From the NCBI RefSeq assembly GCF_007680605.1, contig NZ_VEIO01000014.1:1-63833 (forward strand): a DNA stretch of 63,833 bases, read 5' to 3'. The notes beneath the pieces were generated by a model. It had not been told where the DNA came from, made no database searches, and saw nothing but the letters and a program-made list of their open reading frames with translations. Source of the DNA: Paenibacillus xylanexedens (GTDB lineage: Bacteria > Bacillota > Bacilli > Paenibacillales > Paenibacillaceae). Made by a program: the position numbers and the translations under genes. Numbering within the stretch: position 1 is the first letter of the stretch; the number at the start of each line of letters is the position of its first letter. Positions 1-8,232 of this stretch are shown in pieces.

Positions 1-210
1 GGGTATTGAAAAGAGCGATAAGCTCATTTTGAATCTGACGAGATTAAAAATCTCATTTGTGTTCCGGTTTTCATACAACCAGATGGCATGCATCAAAACC
101 TTCACGTCATTCTGCAAGCAGAATGTTCACTCACTCGTTGTTCAGTTTTCAAAGATCAAACATAATTTGAGGTGTTATTTTTCATGTTGTCGTCGTTTCA
201 GCGGCGACTT
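1..210 (-). ncRNA. Leader of a 16S rRNA operon (16S gene lies beyond the left edge)
   Basis: On the minus strand this stretch carries the CTTTGAAAACTGAA block (about 141-160) that is common in rRNA leaders and spacers of Bacillales. A perfect hairpin follows at 108-125 (8-bp arms, CATTCTGC/GCAGAATG), and the end resembles the sequence just before 16S in Paenibacillus (GAGCTTATCGCTC). No 16S sequence is inside the window; I infer that it begins within roughly ten bases of position 1. No protein-coding frame here is credible. Confidence 0.75.
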
Positions 211-214
211 TTAT

Positions 215-243
215 AATGTAACACATTCACGTTTTCTTTGCAA
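215..243 (-). promoter_or_regulatory. rRNA operon promoter P2 (SigA type)
   Basis: The minus strand shows TTGCAA (238-243), a 17-nt spacer, then TACATT (215-220), ahead of the rRNA leader. Tandem promoters are normal for Bacillales rRNA operons. This is the proximal one. Confidence 0.7.
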
Positions 244-324
244 GCATTTTTTTAACCGTTTTAGTTCATGTCTTATAAATATGCTTGTCCAATCAAACGG
301 CTCCTTAAAAATGGAACGAAAATT

Positions 325-353
325 AATTTACCATATAGTTTCGAAAAGGTCAA
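325..353 (-). promoter_or_regulatory. rRNA operon promoter P1 (SigA type)
   Basis: The minus strand shows TTGACC (348-353), a 17-nt spacer and TAAATT (325-330), about 110 nt upstream of P2. The pair forms a typical tandem rRNA promoter. Confidence 0.7.
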
Positions 354-405
354 CCCTATTTCGACAAATAGGTTGATCATTCCCTTTAGCAAATGGCGAG
401 TACAA

Positions 406-444
406 TGAGAGGTGCATTCTCTATCTAGAGAGCTACACCTCTCA
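406..444 (-). repeat. Inverted repeat upstream of the rRNA promoters
   Basis: The arms TGAGAGGTG (406-414) and CACCTCTCA (436-444) pair perfectly. A second hairpin, CTCTA-TC-TAGAG (419-430), sits inside. There is no clear T-run on either side, so it could be a weak terminator of the 479-709 gene or a protein-binding site. Function not determined. Confidence 0.5.
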
Positions 445-478
445 CCATAACGTTTAAACTTATATGTTCAGCTTTATT

Positions 479-709
479 TTATAGCTTGGAGTTTTTTAAC
501 TTACCGCCTCTTGCATACTTGGATAACTCTTTAGGCGGGGCAAACCTTGCATACATACGGAATACTGTTTTATACCGACTCGCTATAGCATATTTAATCT
601 CTTGGTCAAGACGGTGGTCACTTAGATCAAACAGCATCTCATCCAACTCTTTGCGTAATACATAGTCCAGCTCCTTGCATTCCTTCTCGTTAAATAGCAT
701 ACCCAGCAT
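479..709 (-). CDS. Small conserved-looking protein, function unknown
   Basis: A 76-residue acidic/basic protein that I cannot place in a named family. I chose the internal ATG at 709 because AAAAGGAG lies 8 nt before it. A start at 763 (94 residues) is open but has a poor ribosome-binding site. The protein begins MLGMLFNEKE, is rich in charged residues (an ELDYVLRKELDEMLFDL segment suggests a helix) and ends in a lysine-rich tail. It has no signal peptide, membrane segment or cysteine pair. It is the last gene before the left rRNA operon and seems to be monocistronic. Confidence 0.6.
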   Translation of the reverse strand: MLGMLFNEKECKELDYVLRKELDEMLFDLSDHRLDQEIKYAIASRYKTVFRMYARFAPPKELSKYARGGKLKNSKL

Positions 710-879
710 TAAGAGTTCTCCTTTTTGTGCATAGCCTCTATAGTCACACTCGTCTTTCAGCATCTTCTTTTGTTGAACATATCTCTCTTTGTCTGCACTG
801 CTGAAACCCGTTTTATTGTTATGGTCAAATTATTGGGAATTTATGAATGCTGGGTATCACAAAATTTCCACAAGTAATT

Positions 880-1497
880 TTAACCTCTCACAAGCGCATA
901 TGTGAGTGTGCTCTCAATAACCGCTGCAACCAGAAGCAAGACGACTACCCAAAAGCTCGCTGTTAACGTCATATTCATGTACTCTTTCCACCGAGAGCCG
1001 ATCATAGCCCTTTTTTCGCCTCCCAGTTGCGCCAGACTCCGCACGACCAAACCGCCGAACCTCAATCCAAATGCACACGCAATAATAATAACCGGGATTT
1101 CGATAATGCCATGTGGAAGAAGCCCCTTCACAACAATATCAAAAAAGCTTGCACCATAATTCATCGTGGTATGAACAACAAAGCCAAGCACCATCCCGTT
1201 GATTAGCAGAAAGATAATTGGCAAGATTCCGAAGAAAATCCCTGCATAGATAACCAGTACACTTTTAATGGCATTATTGAAAAAGATAAGCAAGAAGAAA
1301 TTCCACTGCACATTTCCTCCTTGCTCCAACTGCTGACTGATTTGGCGAAGCCCTTCAATCTGCCCTAACAGCAACTCTTCTAAGGGACCTGTGCTCACCC
1401 ACCCTGCTCCTATACCCACAGCGAACAACACAAATGACCAGATTAATGCTCCCCTAATCTTACCCATGTCTCTTATAAATGTACTGAATTTTAACAT
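880..1497 (-). CDS. Stage II sporulation protein M family membrane protein
   Basis: A 205-residue integral membrane protein of the SpoIIM (DUF95) family. Hydrophobic segments lie near residues 16-35, 62-108, 130-155 and 178-202, and the family motif LLPHGIIEIP is present near residue 130. In sporulating bacteria SpoIIM works with SpoIID and SpoIIP in septal peptidoglycan remodelling during engulfment, but this paralogous group may have another role. The start at 1497 is set by AGGAGG 6 nt upstream; an in-frame upstream extension to 1533 lacks a site. It is divergent from pdaB, and B. subtilis has no spoIIM copy at this place. I leave out a gene symbol because the true spoIIM may lie elsewhere. 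Confidence 0.8.
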   Translation of the reverse strand: MLKFSTFIRDMGKIRGALIWSFVLFAVGIGAGWVSTGPLEELLLGQIEGLRQISQQLEQGGNVQWNFFLLIFFNNAIKSVLVIYAGIFFGILPIIFLLINGMVLGFVVHTTMNYGASFFDIVVKGLLPHGIIEIPVIIIACAFGLRFGGLVVRSLAQLGGEKRAMIGSRWKEYMNMTLTASFWVVVLLLVAAVIESTLTYALVRG

Positions 1498-1544
1498 AAC
1501 AACCTCCTGTAAAACGAAATGATGGACAAACAAAGATGTAAAAC

Positions 1545-1572
1545 GAATAACTGGACAGTACGAGCATACATT
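1545..1572 (+). promoter_or_regulatory. Possible sporulation-type promoter of pdaB
   Basis: CATACATT (1565-1572) matches the SigE -10 element, with GAATAAC 13 nt upstream as a weak -35. B. subtilis pdaB is made during sporulation, which fits. The short spacer makes this only a candidate. Confidence 0.35.
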
Positions 1573-1619
1573 GAAAAGTAAACAAGCATTTCTTTATTGG
1601 GAGAGGGGCGCTTAGCGAA

Positions 1620-2396
1620 ATGAACTCGTTCTATGTATTCAGCGGCAAAAAGATCAAACGTAATCTGATTGTGCTCGTTGCTGCCATTTTTGCAATTGGT
1701 ATTATTTATTTGGAAAGTGGTAACGTGTCAGTGTTCTCGGAAGAAGCACCTTCCGCCGTCTACAGTGTACCAACCGACAAGAAGGTCATTGCACTTACCT
1801 TTGACATTAGCTGGGGTGATAAACGAACCGAACCGATTCTTAAAGTTCTTCAGGATAACAAAGTACAGAAGGCTACCTTCTTTCTCTCCTCACCATGGAG
1901 TAAAACCCATCCAGAGATTGTTAATGCCATTAAAGATGCAGGCTATGAGATCGGTAGTCATGGACATCGGCACGAAAACTATACTAGCCTGACTGAAGAG
2001 CAAATCCGCAAGGAAATTTCGACAGCTCACAGCATTTTAACCGATTTAACCGGGAAAGAACCCAATTTGCTACGATTGCCTAATGGAGATTTTGATAAAC
2101 GCGTGCTTCAGGTTGCGAATAGTCTGAACTATCAAGTTGTACAATGGGATACAGATTCTCTGGATTGGAAAAACCCCGGAGTACAGACAATCGTTGATCG
2201 TGTCGTCAGCAAAGCACATCCTGGTGATATTGTCCTGTTGCATGCCAGCGACTCATCGAAACAAACCCATGAGGCACTTCCAGCCATCATCGACAAATTG
2301 AAAAATCAGGGCTATGAATTCGTGACCGTATCTGAACTACTCAACCATTCAAGTGTAGAGGGTAAGGAAGTACGAGATCAAGCCAGCGGCCAATAA
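1620..2396 (+). CDS. pdaB: Sporulation polysaccharide deacetylase PdaB
   Basis: A 258-residue NodB-type carbohydrate esterase 4 protein with an N-terminal membrane anchor (about residues 14-31). Its family acts on peptidoglycan, and in B. subtilis PdaB is needed for long-term spore stability. Visible motifs are TFDISWGD (60-67; the PdaB version of the usual TFDDGP, carrying the catalytic Asp62) and SHGHRH (113-118), whose histidines bind the metal. The start has a purine-rich GAGAGGGG about 11 nt upstream. It is one of the few plus-strand genes, between the SpoIIM-like gene and kbaA, as in the B. subtilis kbaA-pdaB neighbourhood. Confidence 0.88.
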   Translation: MNSFYVFSGKKIKRNLIVLVAAIFAIGIIYLESGNVSVFSEEAPSAVYSVPTDKKVIALTFDISWGDKRTEPILKVLQDNKVQKATFFLSSPWSKTHPEIVNAIKDAGYEIGSHGHRHENYTSLTEEQIRKEISTAHSILTDLTGKEPNLLRLPNGDFDKRVLQVANSLNYQVVQWDTDSLDWKNPGVQTIVDRVVSKAHPGDIVLLHASDSSKQTHEALPAIIDKLKNQGYEFVTVSELLNHSSVEGKEVRDQASGQ

Positions 2397-2412
2397 TACG
2401 CGTAAACAGTTG

Positions 2413-2442
2413 AAAAAGAGCTAACCCAGTTAGCTCTTTTTT
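2413..2442. terminator. Bidirectional terminator between pdaB and kbaA
   Basis: GAGCTAAC (2418-2425), a 3-nt loop and GTTAGCTC (2429-2436), with A5 before and T6 after. The T-run on each strand lets it end both pdaB (plus) and kbaA (minus). Confidence 0.85.
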
Positions 2443-2512
2443 GTATTTTTCATCGTTATGAAAACCTTAATCATGTGTATGACCCTTCAACTCTTTTATG
2501 CCCACCATTCAT

Positions 2513-3127
2513 TCAACGACTCGGGGCAGGGGTCACAGCAGCTTCTTTTGAGCTATCGACCAGCTTGTGCAGGATCAGCATCTGATATGCATTACATAAC
2601 AGCAAAGGGATCACAATAAAGACGGTGGCCGCATTAACGTCAATACGCAATACACCAATCGTTTCCACTGCAGTCACGGCAATCATGAAGAAGAGCGTTG
2701 GTACTAGCGCAGAGATATGTGTCTGTTTCACTTTCACGTAAGCGGTAACAATTGCAGCCGCCAAAATGATCAGTCCCAGCACAATGTCCGAGATACGCTC
2801 TCGTCCTCCTCCGACAAATAAACGCAAAAACATGAGGTCCAACAAAGCTAGCACAGTCAGCACTACCTGCACAATCTGCCATCCGCGTCTTGGGAATACA
2901 CCCTTGCCCATATAATTCAAGATGAGATATGCAAAGAAACCCATTTGTGAATATACGCTAATCATCACTCCGGAGCCAAACAGAATCAGTAGATACAGCA
3001 TAAAATCAGCAATTCCGTTCATTTTTTCTCCGTTTACCAACATCATAATCAACCCTGTACCTAATGCTCCTGCGGCACCAATAAGCAAGGCTGTCCAAAA
3101 CAGGAAAAACCATCTACGCAAATTCAA
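2513..3127 (-). CDS. kbaA: KinB signalling pathway activator KbaA
   Basis: A 204-residue polytopic membrane protein with about six hydrophobic segments covering most of its length. It matches KbaA in composition and in position between gerD and pdaB. In B. subtilis KbaA supports the KinB histidine kinase branch of the sporulation phosphorelay. Translation appears to start at a TTG (3125-3127), with GGGGGTGG seven nt upstream. The identification rests on synteny and overall character more than on a catalytic motif. It is transcribed on its own and ends at the bidirectional hairpin near 2430. Confidence 0.8.
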   Translation of the reverse strand: MNLRRWFFLFWTALLIGAAGALGTGLIMMLVNGEKMNGIADFMLYLLILFGSGVMISVYSQMGFFAYLILNYMGKGVFPRRGWQIVQVVLTVLALLDLMFLRLFVGGGRERISDIVLGLIILAAAIVTAYVKVKQTHISALVPTLFFMIAVTAVETIGVLRIDVNAATVFIVIPLLLCNAYQMLILHKLVDSSKEAAVTPAPSR

Positions 3128-3188
3128 ATGTTTTCCACCCCCGAGAGTTTATTTTACCAACCTTCACAGCAAAAAACCATCATTGCTC

Positions 3189-3219
3189 AACATATTTCCC
3201 CCTTTCCCATCACATACTA
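3189..3219 (+). promoter_or_regulatory. Possible SigG-type promoter of gerD
   Basis: CATACTA (3213-3219) matches the forespore SigG -10 element. The -35 (AACATA at 3189-3194, 18-nt spacer) is weak. gerD is forespore-expressed in B. subtilis, which supports the reading. Confidence 0.4.
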
Positions 3220-3252
3220 CATCCAGTATCTAATCAAGGAGGGATTGTACAC

Positions 3253-4005
3253 ATGAAACGGCCTATATGGCAGCTATGCTGCGTTGTATTGGGGCTATCC
3301 GTCATGCTCGCCGGCTGCGGTTCAGATCAGAGTTCTTCGCCTCCTCAGGGCAGTTATAAAGAGATGAAAACGATGGTCGTAGATATTTTGAAAAGTGATG
3401 AAGGAAAGAAAGCTGTTGAAGAGGCTCTAACGGGTCAAAGCTCCTCTGGTGGCGGTGGAGGCAGTGGGTCAGAAGAAGGCGGAAGCTCTGGTGGTGGATC
3501 GGGAACGGTGGGGATGAAAATGTTAATGCCAATGCAATCTTCGGAACAAATACGTATTGCCGTAAAAGATACCATAACCGCTCCTGAATACCAGAAGGAA
3601 TTCGAGAAAATTATGACCGATCCGCAATTTGCCGGTGAATTCGCCAAAGCGATCAACGGACAAAGCAAACAACTGCATATGCAACTTATCAAAGATCCGA
3701 CGTATCAGAAGTCGATTGGGGATATCATGAAATCTCCTGAAGTATCCAAGATGTTCATGGATATGACCAAAACCCCGGAATACCGAAAACAAACGATGAC
3801 CGTTATGCAGGAAGTGATGCAAAATCCGTTGTTTCGCATGGAAGTTCTTACTTTGCTGAAAAAAGTGGTACAAGAAGAACTCCAGCCCAAAACGGAGAGC
3901 GGTGGCGGGCAAAAGGGGCAGGAATCCGGTGGTCAGGACGGGGGAGATGGTGGCAGTGGTGATTCTGGAGGTGGAGACTCCGGTGGTGGCGGTGGAAGTT
4001 CATAG
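3253..4005 (+). CDS. gerD: Spore germination lipoprotein GerD
   Basis: A 250-residue lipoprotein. It has a signal peptide with lipobox LAGC (19-22), so Cys22 should be lipidated and the protein held on the outer face of the spore inner membrane. There GerD helps nutrient germinant receptors to cluster. The helical middle (about 95-212, with KDPTYQKS-type repeats) is the recognisable GerD domain. Two Gly/Ser-rich tracts flank it, at about 63-86 and 217-250. B. subtilis GerD is shorter, and I recall only a C-terminal glycine tract in it, so the first tract may be lineage-specific. AAGGAGG precedes the ATG by 10 nt. Confidence 0.88.
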   Translation: MKRPIWQLCCVVLGLSVMLAGCGSDQSSSPPQGSYKEMKTMVVDILKSDEGKKAVEEALTGQSSSGGGGGSGSEEGGSSGGGSGTVGMKMLMPMQSSEQIRIAVKDTITAPEYQKEFEKIMTDPQFAGEFAKAINGQSKQLHMQLIKDPTYQKSIGDIMKSPEVSKMFMDMTKTPEYRKQTMTVMQEVMQNPLFRMEVLTLLKKVVQEELQPKTESGGGQKGQESGGQDGGDGGSGDSGGGDSGGGGGSS

Positions 4006-4080
4006 AATTACAACAATGGTCCAGGTTCTACAAGAAGATAAATGTTGATAAGCCTCAATTTCCAAAGTAGAGATCATGTG

Positions 4081-4115
4081 AAAAAGCCTGCATCCAAAGG
4101 ACGCAGGCTTTATTT
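4081..4115. terminator. Bidirectional terminator between gerD and salA
   Basis: AAAGCCTGC (4083-4091) pairs with GCAGGCTTT (4103-4111) across an 11-nt loop. A-rich and T-rich flanks lie on either side, so it serves the convergent gerD and salA genes. Confidence 0.8.
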
Positions 4116-4149
4116 ATAAGCACATTAAATTTTAATCACATAAAAAATC

Positions 4150-5253
4150 TCATTCAAACTTAGACTCAATCGACTTGGCTACCTCGTCATATATGGCCCC
4201 TATTGTTGTCTCTGCCTTATACACAGACGGTGAGAAATCCGGCTCGGAAGGATGGTTATCTGGAGCACCTAATGGAATCTGGGCAAGCAACACTGTGTGC
4301 AAGCTTTCGGCAAGACGTCCGCCCCCTCCACGACCAAAGACATACTCTTTCTCCCCACATTTACCACATTCGTAGTACGCCATGTTCTCGACCACACCTA
4401 ACAGCTCATGTTCCGTTTGAATGGCCATCGCTCCGGCACGCGCCGCTACAAAGGCTGCAGTGGCATGTGGGGTCGTTACAATGATCTCTTTGCTCTGTGG
4501 CAACATCTGGTGCACATCAAGCGCAACATCTCCGGTGCCTGGTGGCAGATCCAGCAACATATAATCCAGCTCGCCCCACTGAACATCGGTGAAGAACTGA
4601 CGTAGCATCCGGCCAAGCATTGGGCCGCGCCAGATCACAGGGTTATTTTCCCGAATGAAGAAACCCATAGACATTACTTTGACTCCAAAACGTTCGACCG
4701 GTTGAATCACTCCGTCCTCAACGACAGGGTATTCCTCAATCCCCATCATATCCGGCACACTGAAACCATAAATATCAGCATCAATGAGACCGACTTTCTT
4801 CCCTTGACGTGCCAAGGCTACAGCCAGGTTAACGGTGACCGTTGATTTCCCTACGCCCCCTTTACCGCTAGCTATGGCAATAAAACGAACTCCCGACTCA
4901 GGACTTAACAGCTCATGTCCATCGAGACCAGCCGCATGACCTTTTACAAGCACTTCATCCTCATCTTGCTCTTGCTCCACTTGTCCCAGGTTAAGGCTCT
5001 GACGGTCATGCTCTGACGCTACTCGTGTGCGGATATGTACATCCTTCACTCCATGCTGGGATAGCAGGTTACGCGCAGCATCCGTTAAAGCGGTTGCATC
5101 TTCTGGCCGATTCTCCAGTGTCACCATGCTTAAGGCCACATGGTGTTCTTTCACCATAATGTCACGAATCCATCCAAGTTCCGCTAAGCTTTGTCCTAGC
5201 TGTGGTTCCTGTAATGGCTGTAAAAGTTCAAGTATCTGTTCTTTTGATAACAT
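4150..5253 (-). CDS. salA: Mrp/NBP35-family ATP-binding protein SalA
   Basis: A 367-residue P-loop protein. An N-terminal DUF59/MIP18-like domain (about 1-80) is followed by a linker and the ATPase domain. That domain has deviant Walker A SGKGGVGKST (129-138), DLPPGTGD (235-242) and a CxxC pair (Cys296, Cys299) typical of iron-sulfur carrier Mrp proteins. In B. subtilis the gene at this position, salA, affects expression of the protease regulator ScoC; iron-sulfur cluster carriage is the general family role. Which dominates here cannot be told from sequence. The start has GAGG 9 nt upstream. It lies downstream of cwlD, with a 78-nt gap. Confidence 0.85.
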   Translation of the reverse strand: MLSKEQILELLQPLQEPQLGQSLAELGWIRDIMVKEHHVALSMVTLENRPEDATALTDAARNLLSQHGVKDVHIRTRVASEHDRQSLNLGQVEQEQDEDEVLVKGHAAGLDGHELLSPESGVRFIAIASGKGGVGKSTVTVNLAVALARQGKKVGLIDADIYGFSVPDMMGIEEYPVVEDGVIQPVERFGVKVMSMGFFIRENNPVIWRGPMLGRMLRQFFTDVQWGELDYMLLDLPPGTGDVALDVHQMLPQSKEIIVTTPHATAAFVAARAGAMAIQTEHELLGVVENMAYYECGKCGEKEYVFGRGGGGRLAESLHTVLLAQIPLGAPDNHPSEPDFSPSVYKAETTIGAIYDEVAKSIESKFE

Positions 5254-5331
5254 CAGACAGCACCTCGGTTTTATCTATTGGCATGTGTTAGGTATGCTGT
5301 TCCAATTATAGCACTACCTTTCTTCTTATGA

Positions 5332-6087
5332 CTAACTTTTCGGACGTTCGCCTGAAGCATATCGGAGAATACCGTTATAAATAGACGCAGCTACTTTCCG
5401 TTGATACGTTTCTTCAGCAAGCAGACGAGCCTCTTCGGGATGGGACAAAAAGCCGACCTCAACGAGTGCTGACGGGATTTTCAGAGCCTGAAGCAGATAA
5501 ACGGTACTTACCGTTTTGGCTATACGATCTGTATTTTCCAGATTCCGAATCATTTCGGCTTGTAGCAGATTTGCAAGACCTTCGTTATCAGGATGATTAG
5601 GCGTGTAGAAGACTTGTGCACCGCTCCAACGATTAGATGGCACACTGTTCATGTGAATGGTGATAAATAAATCCGCTTGTTTATCCTCAATCTGTCTTAC
5701 TCTCTGTTTGAGATCCTCTGTCTTACGTCTGGAGTACCCTCTCGTTCCCTCGTCGGCCAAATCCTTATCGATTTCACGAGTCATCACAACAAGAGCTCCT
5801 GCCTGTTGCAGATAGTCTCTGACATACAGCGCAATGGACAGATTGATATCCTTCTCAATAACTCCCTGCCTGCTCACTGCTCCCCCATCTGGCCCGCCAT
5901 GACCTGCATCAATAGCGATCACTTTGCCAGCCAGAGGCAGACTCCAATATCCTGACGTTTTGGCAGAGGGCATCTCATACGAAACTACTGCTACAAACAT
6001 AGCCAACAAACACAGGCTCAGCATAACCCTCTTCACTGTTTTCAACCGGACCCAGACTACCAGATGTTTCCCCATGTTTTTGCGCAT
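5332..6087 (-). CDS. cwlD: N-acetylmuramoyl-L-alanine amidase CwlD
   Basis: A 251-residue zinc amidase of the Amidase_3 family with an N-terminal membrane segment (about 20-38). Zinc and catalytic residues are visible: His63 in DAGHGGPDGGA, Glu78, His145 (ITIHMNS) and Glu210 (ALVEVGF). During sporulation CwlD, together with a deacetylase, makes muramic-delta-lactam in the spore cortex, which marks cortex for germination hydrolases. It sits upstream of salA, as in B. subtilis. GAGGTGG lies 7 nt before the ATG. It could be another Amidase_3 enzyme, but length and synteny favour CwlD. Confidence 0.88.
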   Translation of the reverse strand: MRKNMGKHLVVWVRLKTVKRVMLSLCLLAMFVAVVSYEMPSAKTSGYWSLPLAGKVIAIDAGHGGPDGGAVSRQGVIEKDINLSIALYVRDYLQQAGALVVMTREIDKDLADEGTRGYSRRKTEDLKQRVRQIEDKQADLFITIHMNSVPSNRWSGAQVFYTPNHPDNEGLANLLQAEMIRNLENTDRIAKTVSTVYLLQALKIPSALVEVGFLSHPEEARLLAEETYQRKVAASIYNGILRYASGERPKS

Positions 6088-6155
6088 AAAAAAACCACCT
6101 CGTCCCTATAAATGACTCTAATCATCTATATGGGACAAGATGGACAAATATACCC

Positions 6156-7325
6156 TTAGGAATGGACTTGCTCTGCCATACCCTCAATCAACACCTCAGC
6201 AACCTCAGGACGTGTAAATTCTGGCGGTGGACATTCACCATTACGCAACAAACCACGTACCTTGGTTCCCGACAAAGTCATATGATGTTCCTTGTCATGA
6301 GGGCAGGTTTTGCTAGAAGCCATATTTCCGCATTTGGTGCAGAAGAAACTGTGTTCAAAGAACAGTGGTGTAATGCCCAATTCCTCAGCCGTAAAATTAG
6401 AGAAGATCTCTTGTGCTTCATAGGTTCCGTAATAATCACCTACACCAGCATGATCACGCCCTACGATAAAGTGGGTGCAGCCATAATTTTTACGTACCAT
6501 GGCATGGAAAATGGCTTCACGAGGTCCCGCATACCGCATTGCAGCCGGGAATACGCCCAGAAACGCACGATCGGCCGGATAATAGTTCTCCAGCAGTACC
6601 AGGTAACTCTTCATACGCACATTTGCTGGAACATCATCCGATTTAGTCTCACCCACAAGTGGATTCAGGAAAAGTGCATCAACGATTTCCATTGCACTTT
6701 TCTGGATATACTCATGTGCCCGGTGGACAGGATTACGTGTCTGAAAACCAACAACGGTTCTCCAGCCCTTTTCCTGAAAAATTTTGCGTGTTTCAGCCGG
6801 ATCGTAATAGAACTCTTCGAACTTGGCCGGTTTTGGACGATTCAATACTTGAATTGGACCTCCTACATATGTTGCAGGACGCCCCAGCAGTTTTTTTACA
6901 CCCGGATGTTCAGGATCATCCGTTTTGAAAACGCGGCGTGCTTCCTCACCCTGATCTACCTGATAAATGCTTTGAACCTCAAGTAAGCCGTACGTTACAC
7001 CATCCGCTTCACCAACAAGAGCTACCGTCTCACCTTTGCGAAGGGAAGCAGCCTGTTGATCATTGACAGCCAGTGTAATCGGTATACTCCATACGGTGCC
7101 ATCTGCCAAACGCATTCGGGATACGACAGATAGATAATCTTCCTCATTCATGAATCCTTGAAGTGGTGAAAACGCGCCTACGCCAATCAAATCCAAATCT
7201 GAGATCGTCCAGGTATTAATCTGCAATGAGTTCAGATTTTTGCTTTTCTGCAATAGTTGATCACGTTCTTCTCCTTGTACGACACGCTGTACCAGCGCAC
7301 CTCCATGAGGCAGAATCGAAGTCAT
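6156..7325 (-). CDS. sat: Sulfate adenylyltransferase (ATP sulfurylase)
   Basis: A 389-residue single-chain ATP sulfurylase that activates sulfate with ATP to adenosine 5'-phosphosulfate. Signature motifs are QTRNPVHRAH (195-204) and GRDHAGVG (289-296), which hold ATP and sulfate. A cysteine cluster (Cys329, Cys332, Cys341 with nearby histidines) matches the zinc site of this type. AAGGAG lies 8 nt before the ATG. It follows cysH by 118 nt on the same strand, so both probably share one transcript. Neither gene occurs at this place in B. subtilis, where ybaJ and ybaK lie between rpsI and cwlD. Confidence 0.93.
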   Translation of the reverse strand: MTSILPHGGALVQRVVQGEERDQLLQKSKNLNSLQINTWTISDLDLIGVGAFSPLQGFMNEEDYLSVVSRMRLADGTVWSIPITLAVNDQQAASLRKGETVALVGEADGVTYGLLEVQSIYQVDQGEEARRVFKTDDPEHPGVKKLLGRPATYVGGPIQVLNRPKPAKFEEFYYDPAETRKIFQEKGWRTVVGFQTRNPVHRAHEYIQKSAMEIVDALFLNPLVGETKSDDVPANVRMKSYLVLLENYYPADRAFLGVFPAAMRYAGPREAIFHAMVRKNYGCTHFIVGRDHAGVGDYYGTYEAQEIFSNFTAEELGITPLFFEHSFFCTKCGNMASSKTCPHDKEHHMTLSGTKVRGLLRNGECPPPEFTRPEVAEVLIEGMAEQVHS

Positions 7326-7443
7326 CTTGTCAGCTCCTTATTAAAACATCCGATATTTTGATGCAAACCGCATTATAATTTAAAAAATAGTTTAACTTGA
7401 AAAAGACATTTGAACTATCATGCCAGTACTCTATTCATGCAGC

Positions 7444-8136
7444 TTATTTATGCAATCCGCATTCCGTTTTATCATTGCCAGACCAACGTCCCGCACGCGG
7501 ATCTTCACCAGGCATAACCTGCCGTGTGCAGTGCTCGCAGCCGATACTTGGGTAATTCTGATCATGTAGCGGATTATATGTCACGTTATTAGCACGGATG
7601 TATTCCCACACATCCTCACTCGTCCAATGAGCAATCGGGTTAAATTTCATCAAACCAAACTTCGTATCATATTCGACCTTCTTCGCATTGGCACGAGTAG
7701 GTGCTTGATCTCTACGAATACCTGTAATCCATGCATCATACTGCGATAGAATACGTGTCAGGGGCTCCACCTTACGAATGTTACAACAAGCATTGGGATC
7801 GGATTTCCATAATTCTTCTCCATGCTGAGCAGCTTGTTCTTCCGGTGTGATTTTTGGCGATACTTTTACAAACTCAAGGTTGTACTTTTCTTGCATCCGA
7901 TCACGCGTATCATATGTTTCCTGGAAATGAAAATCTGTATCCAGATAAAAAACATCAGTAGATGGGCTAATTTTTTGCAACATATCTACAAGTACAACAT
8001 CTTCTGCACCGAAGCTGCACGCAAATGTGATATTAGGAAATGTTTCAACCGCATAGCGAATAATATCTTCCGGGCTTGCGTGCTCCAGTTCCTCTGCTTT
8101 TGTACGAGCCAATTCTTCCTTTTCTAACAAGTTCAT
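7444..8136 (-). CDS. cysH: Phosphoadenylyl/adenylyl-sulfate reductase CysH
   Basis: A 230-residue reductase that converts activated sulfate to sulfite using thioredoxin. The catalytic cysteine is in the C-terminal ECGLH (Cys226). The pairs Cys117-Cys118 and Cys200-x-x-Cys203 are the ligands of a [4Fe-4S] cluster, as in plant-type and Bacillus-type APS reductases. No APS kinase gene is in the window, which fits direct reduction of APS, although B. subtilis CysH accepts both substrates. GGGGG lies about 10 nt before the ATG. It leads the cysH-sat unit and has its own promoter. Confidence 0.92.
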   Translation of the reverse strand: MNLLEKEELARTKAEELEHASPEDIIRYAVETFPNITFACSFGAEDVVLVDMLQKISPSTDVFYLDTDFHFQETYDTRDRMQEKYNLEFVKVSPKITPEEQAAQHGEELWKSDPNACCNIRKVEPLTRILSQYDAWITGIRRDQAPTRANAKKVEYDTKFGLMKFNPIAHWTSEDVWEYIRANNVTYNPLHDQNYPSIGCEHCTRQVMPGEDPRAGRWSGNDKTECGLHK

Positions 8137-8204
8137 TGTTCAATTTCCCCCATTCATAATCTCCAAACCACACAAAGCCGACTAATCTAATATGAATTAT
8201 GTAT

Positions 8205-8232
8205 AGTATAAATCTTTCACTCGCGATGTCAA
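8205..8232 (-). promoter_or_regulatory. Promoter of cysH-sat
   Basis: TTGACA (8227-8232), a 16-nt spacer and TATACT (8205-8210) on the minus strand. The 5' leader is then only about 65 nt, too short for an S-box. Control would have to come from a repressor or activator whose site I cannot identify. Confidence 0.75.

Noticed and set aside
8137..8232. S-box (SAM) riboswitch before cysH
   Set aside because: Some cysH genes have one in B. subtilis relatives, but the promoter leaves only about 65 nt of leader and no S-box core is visible.
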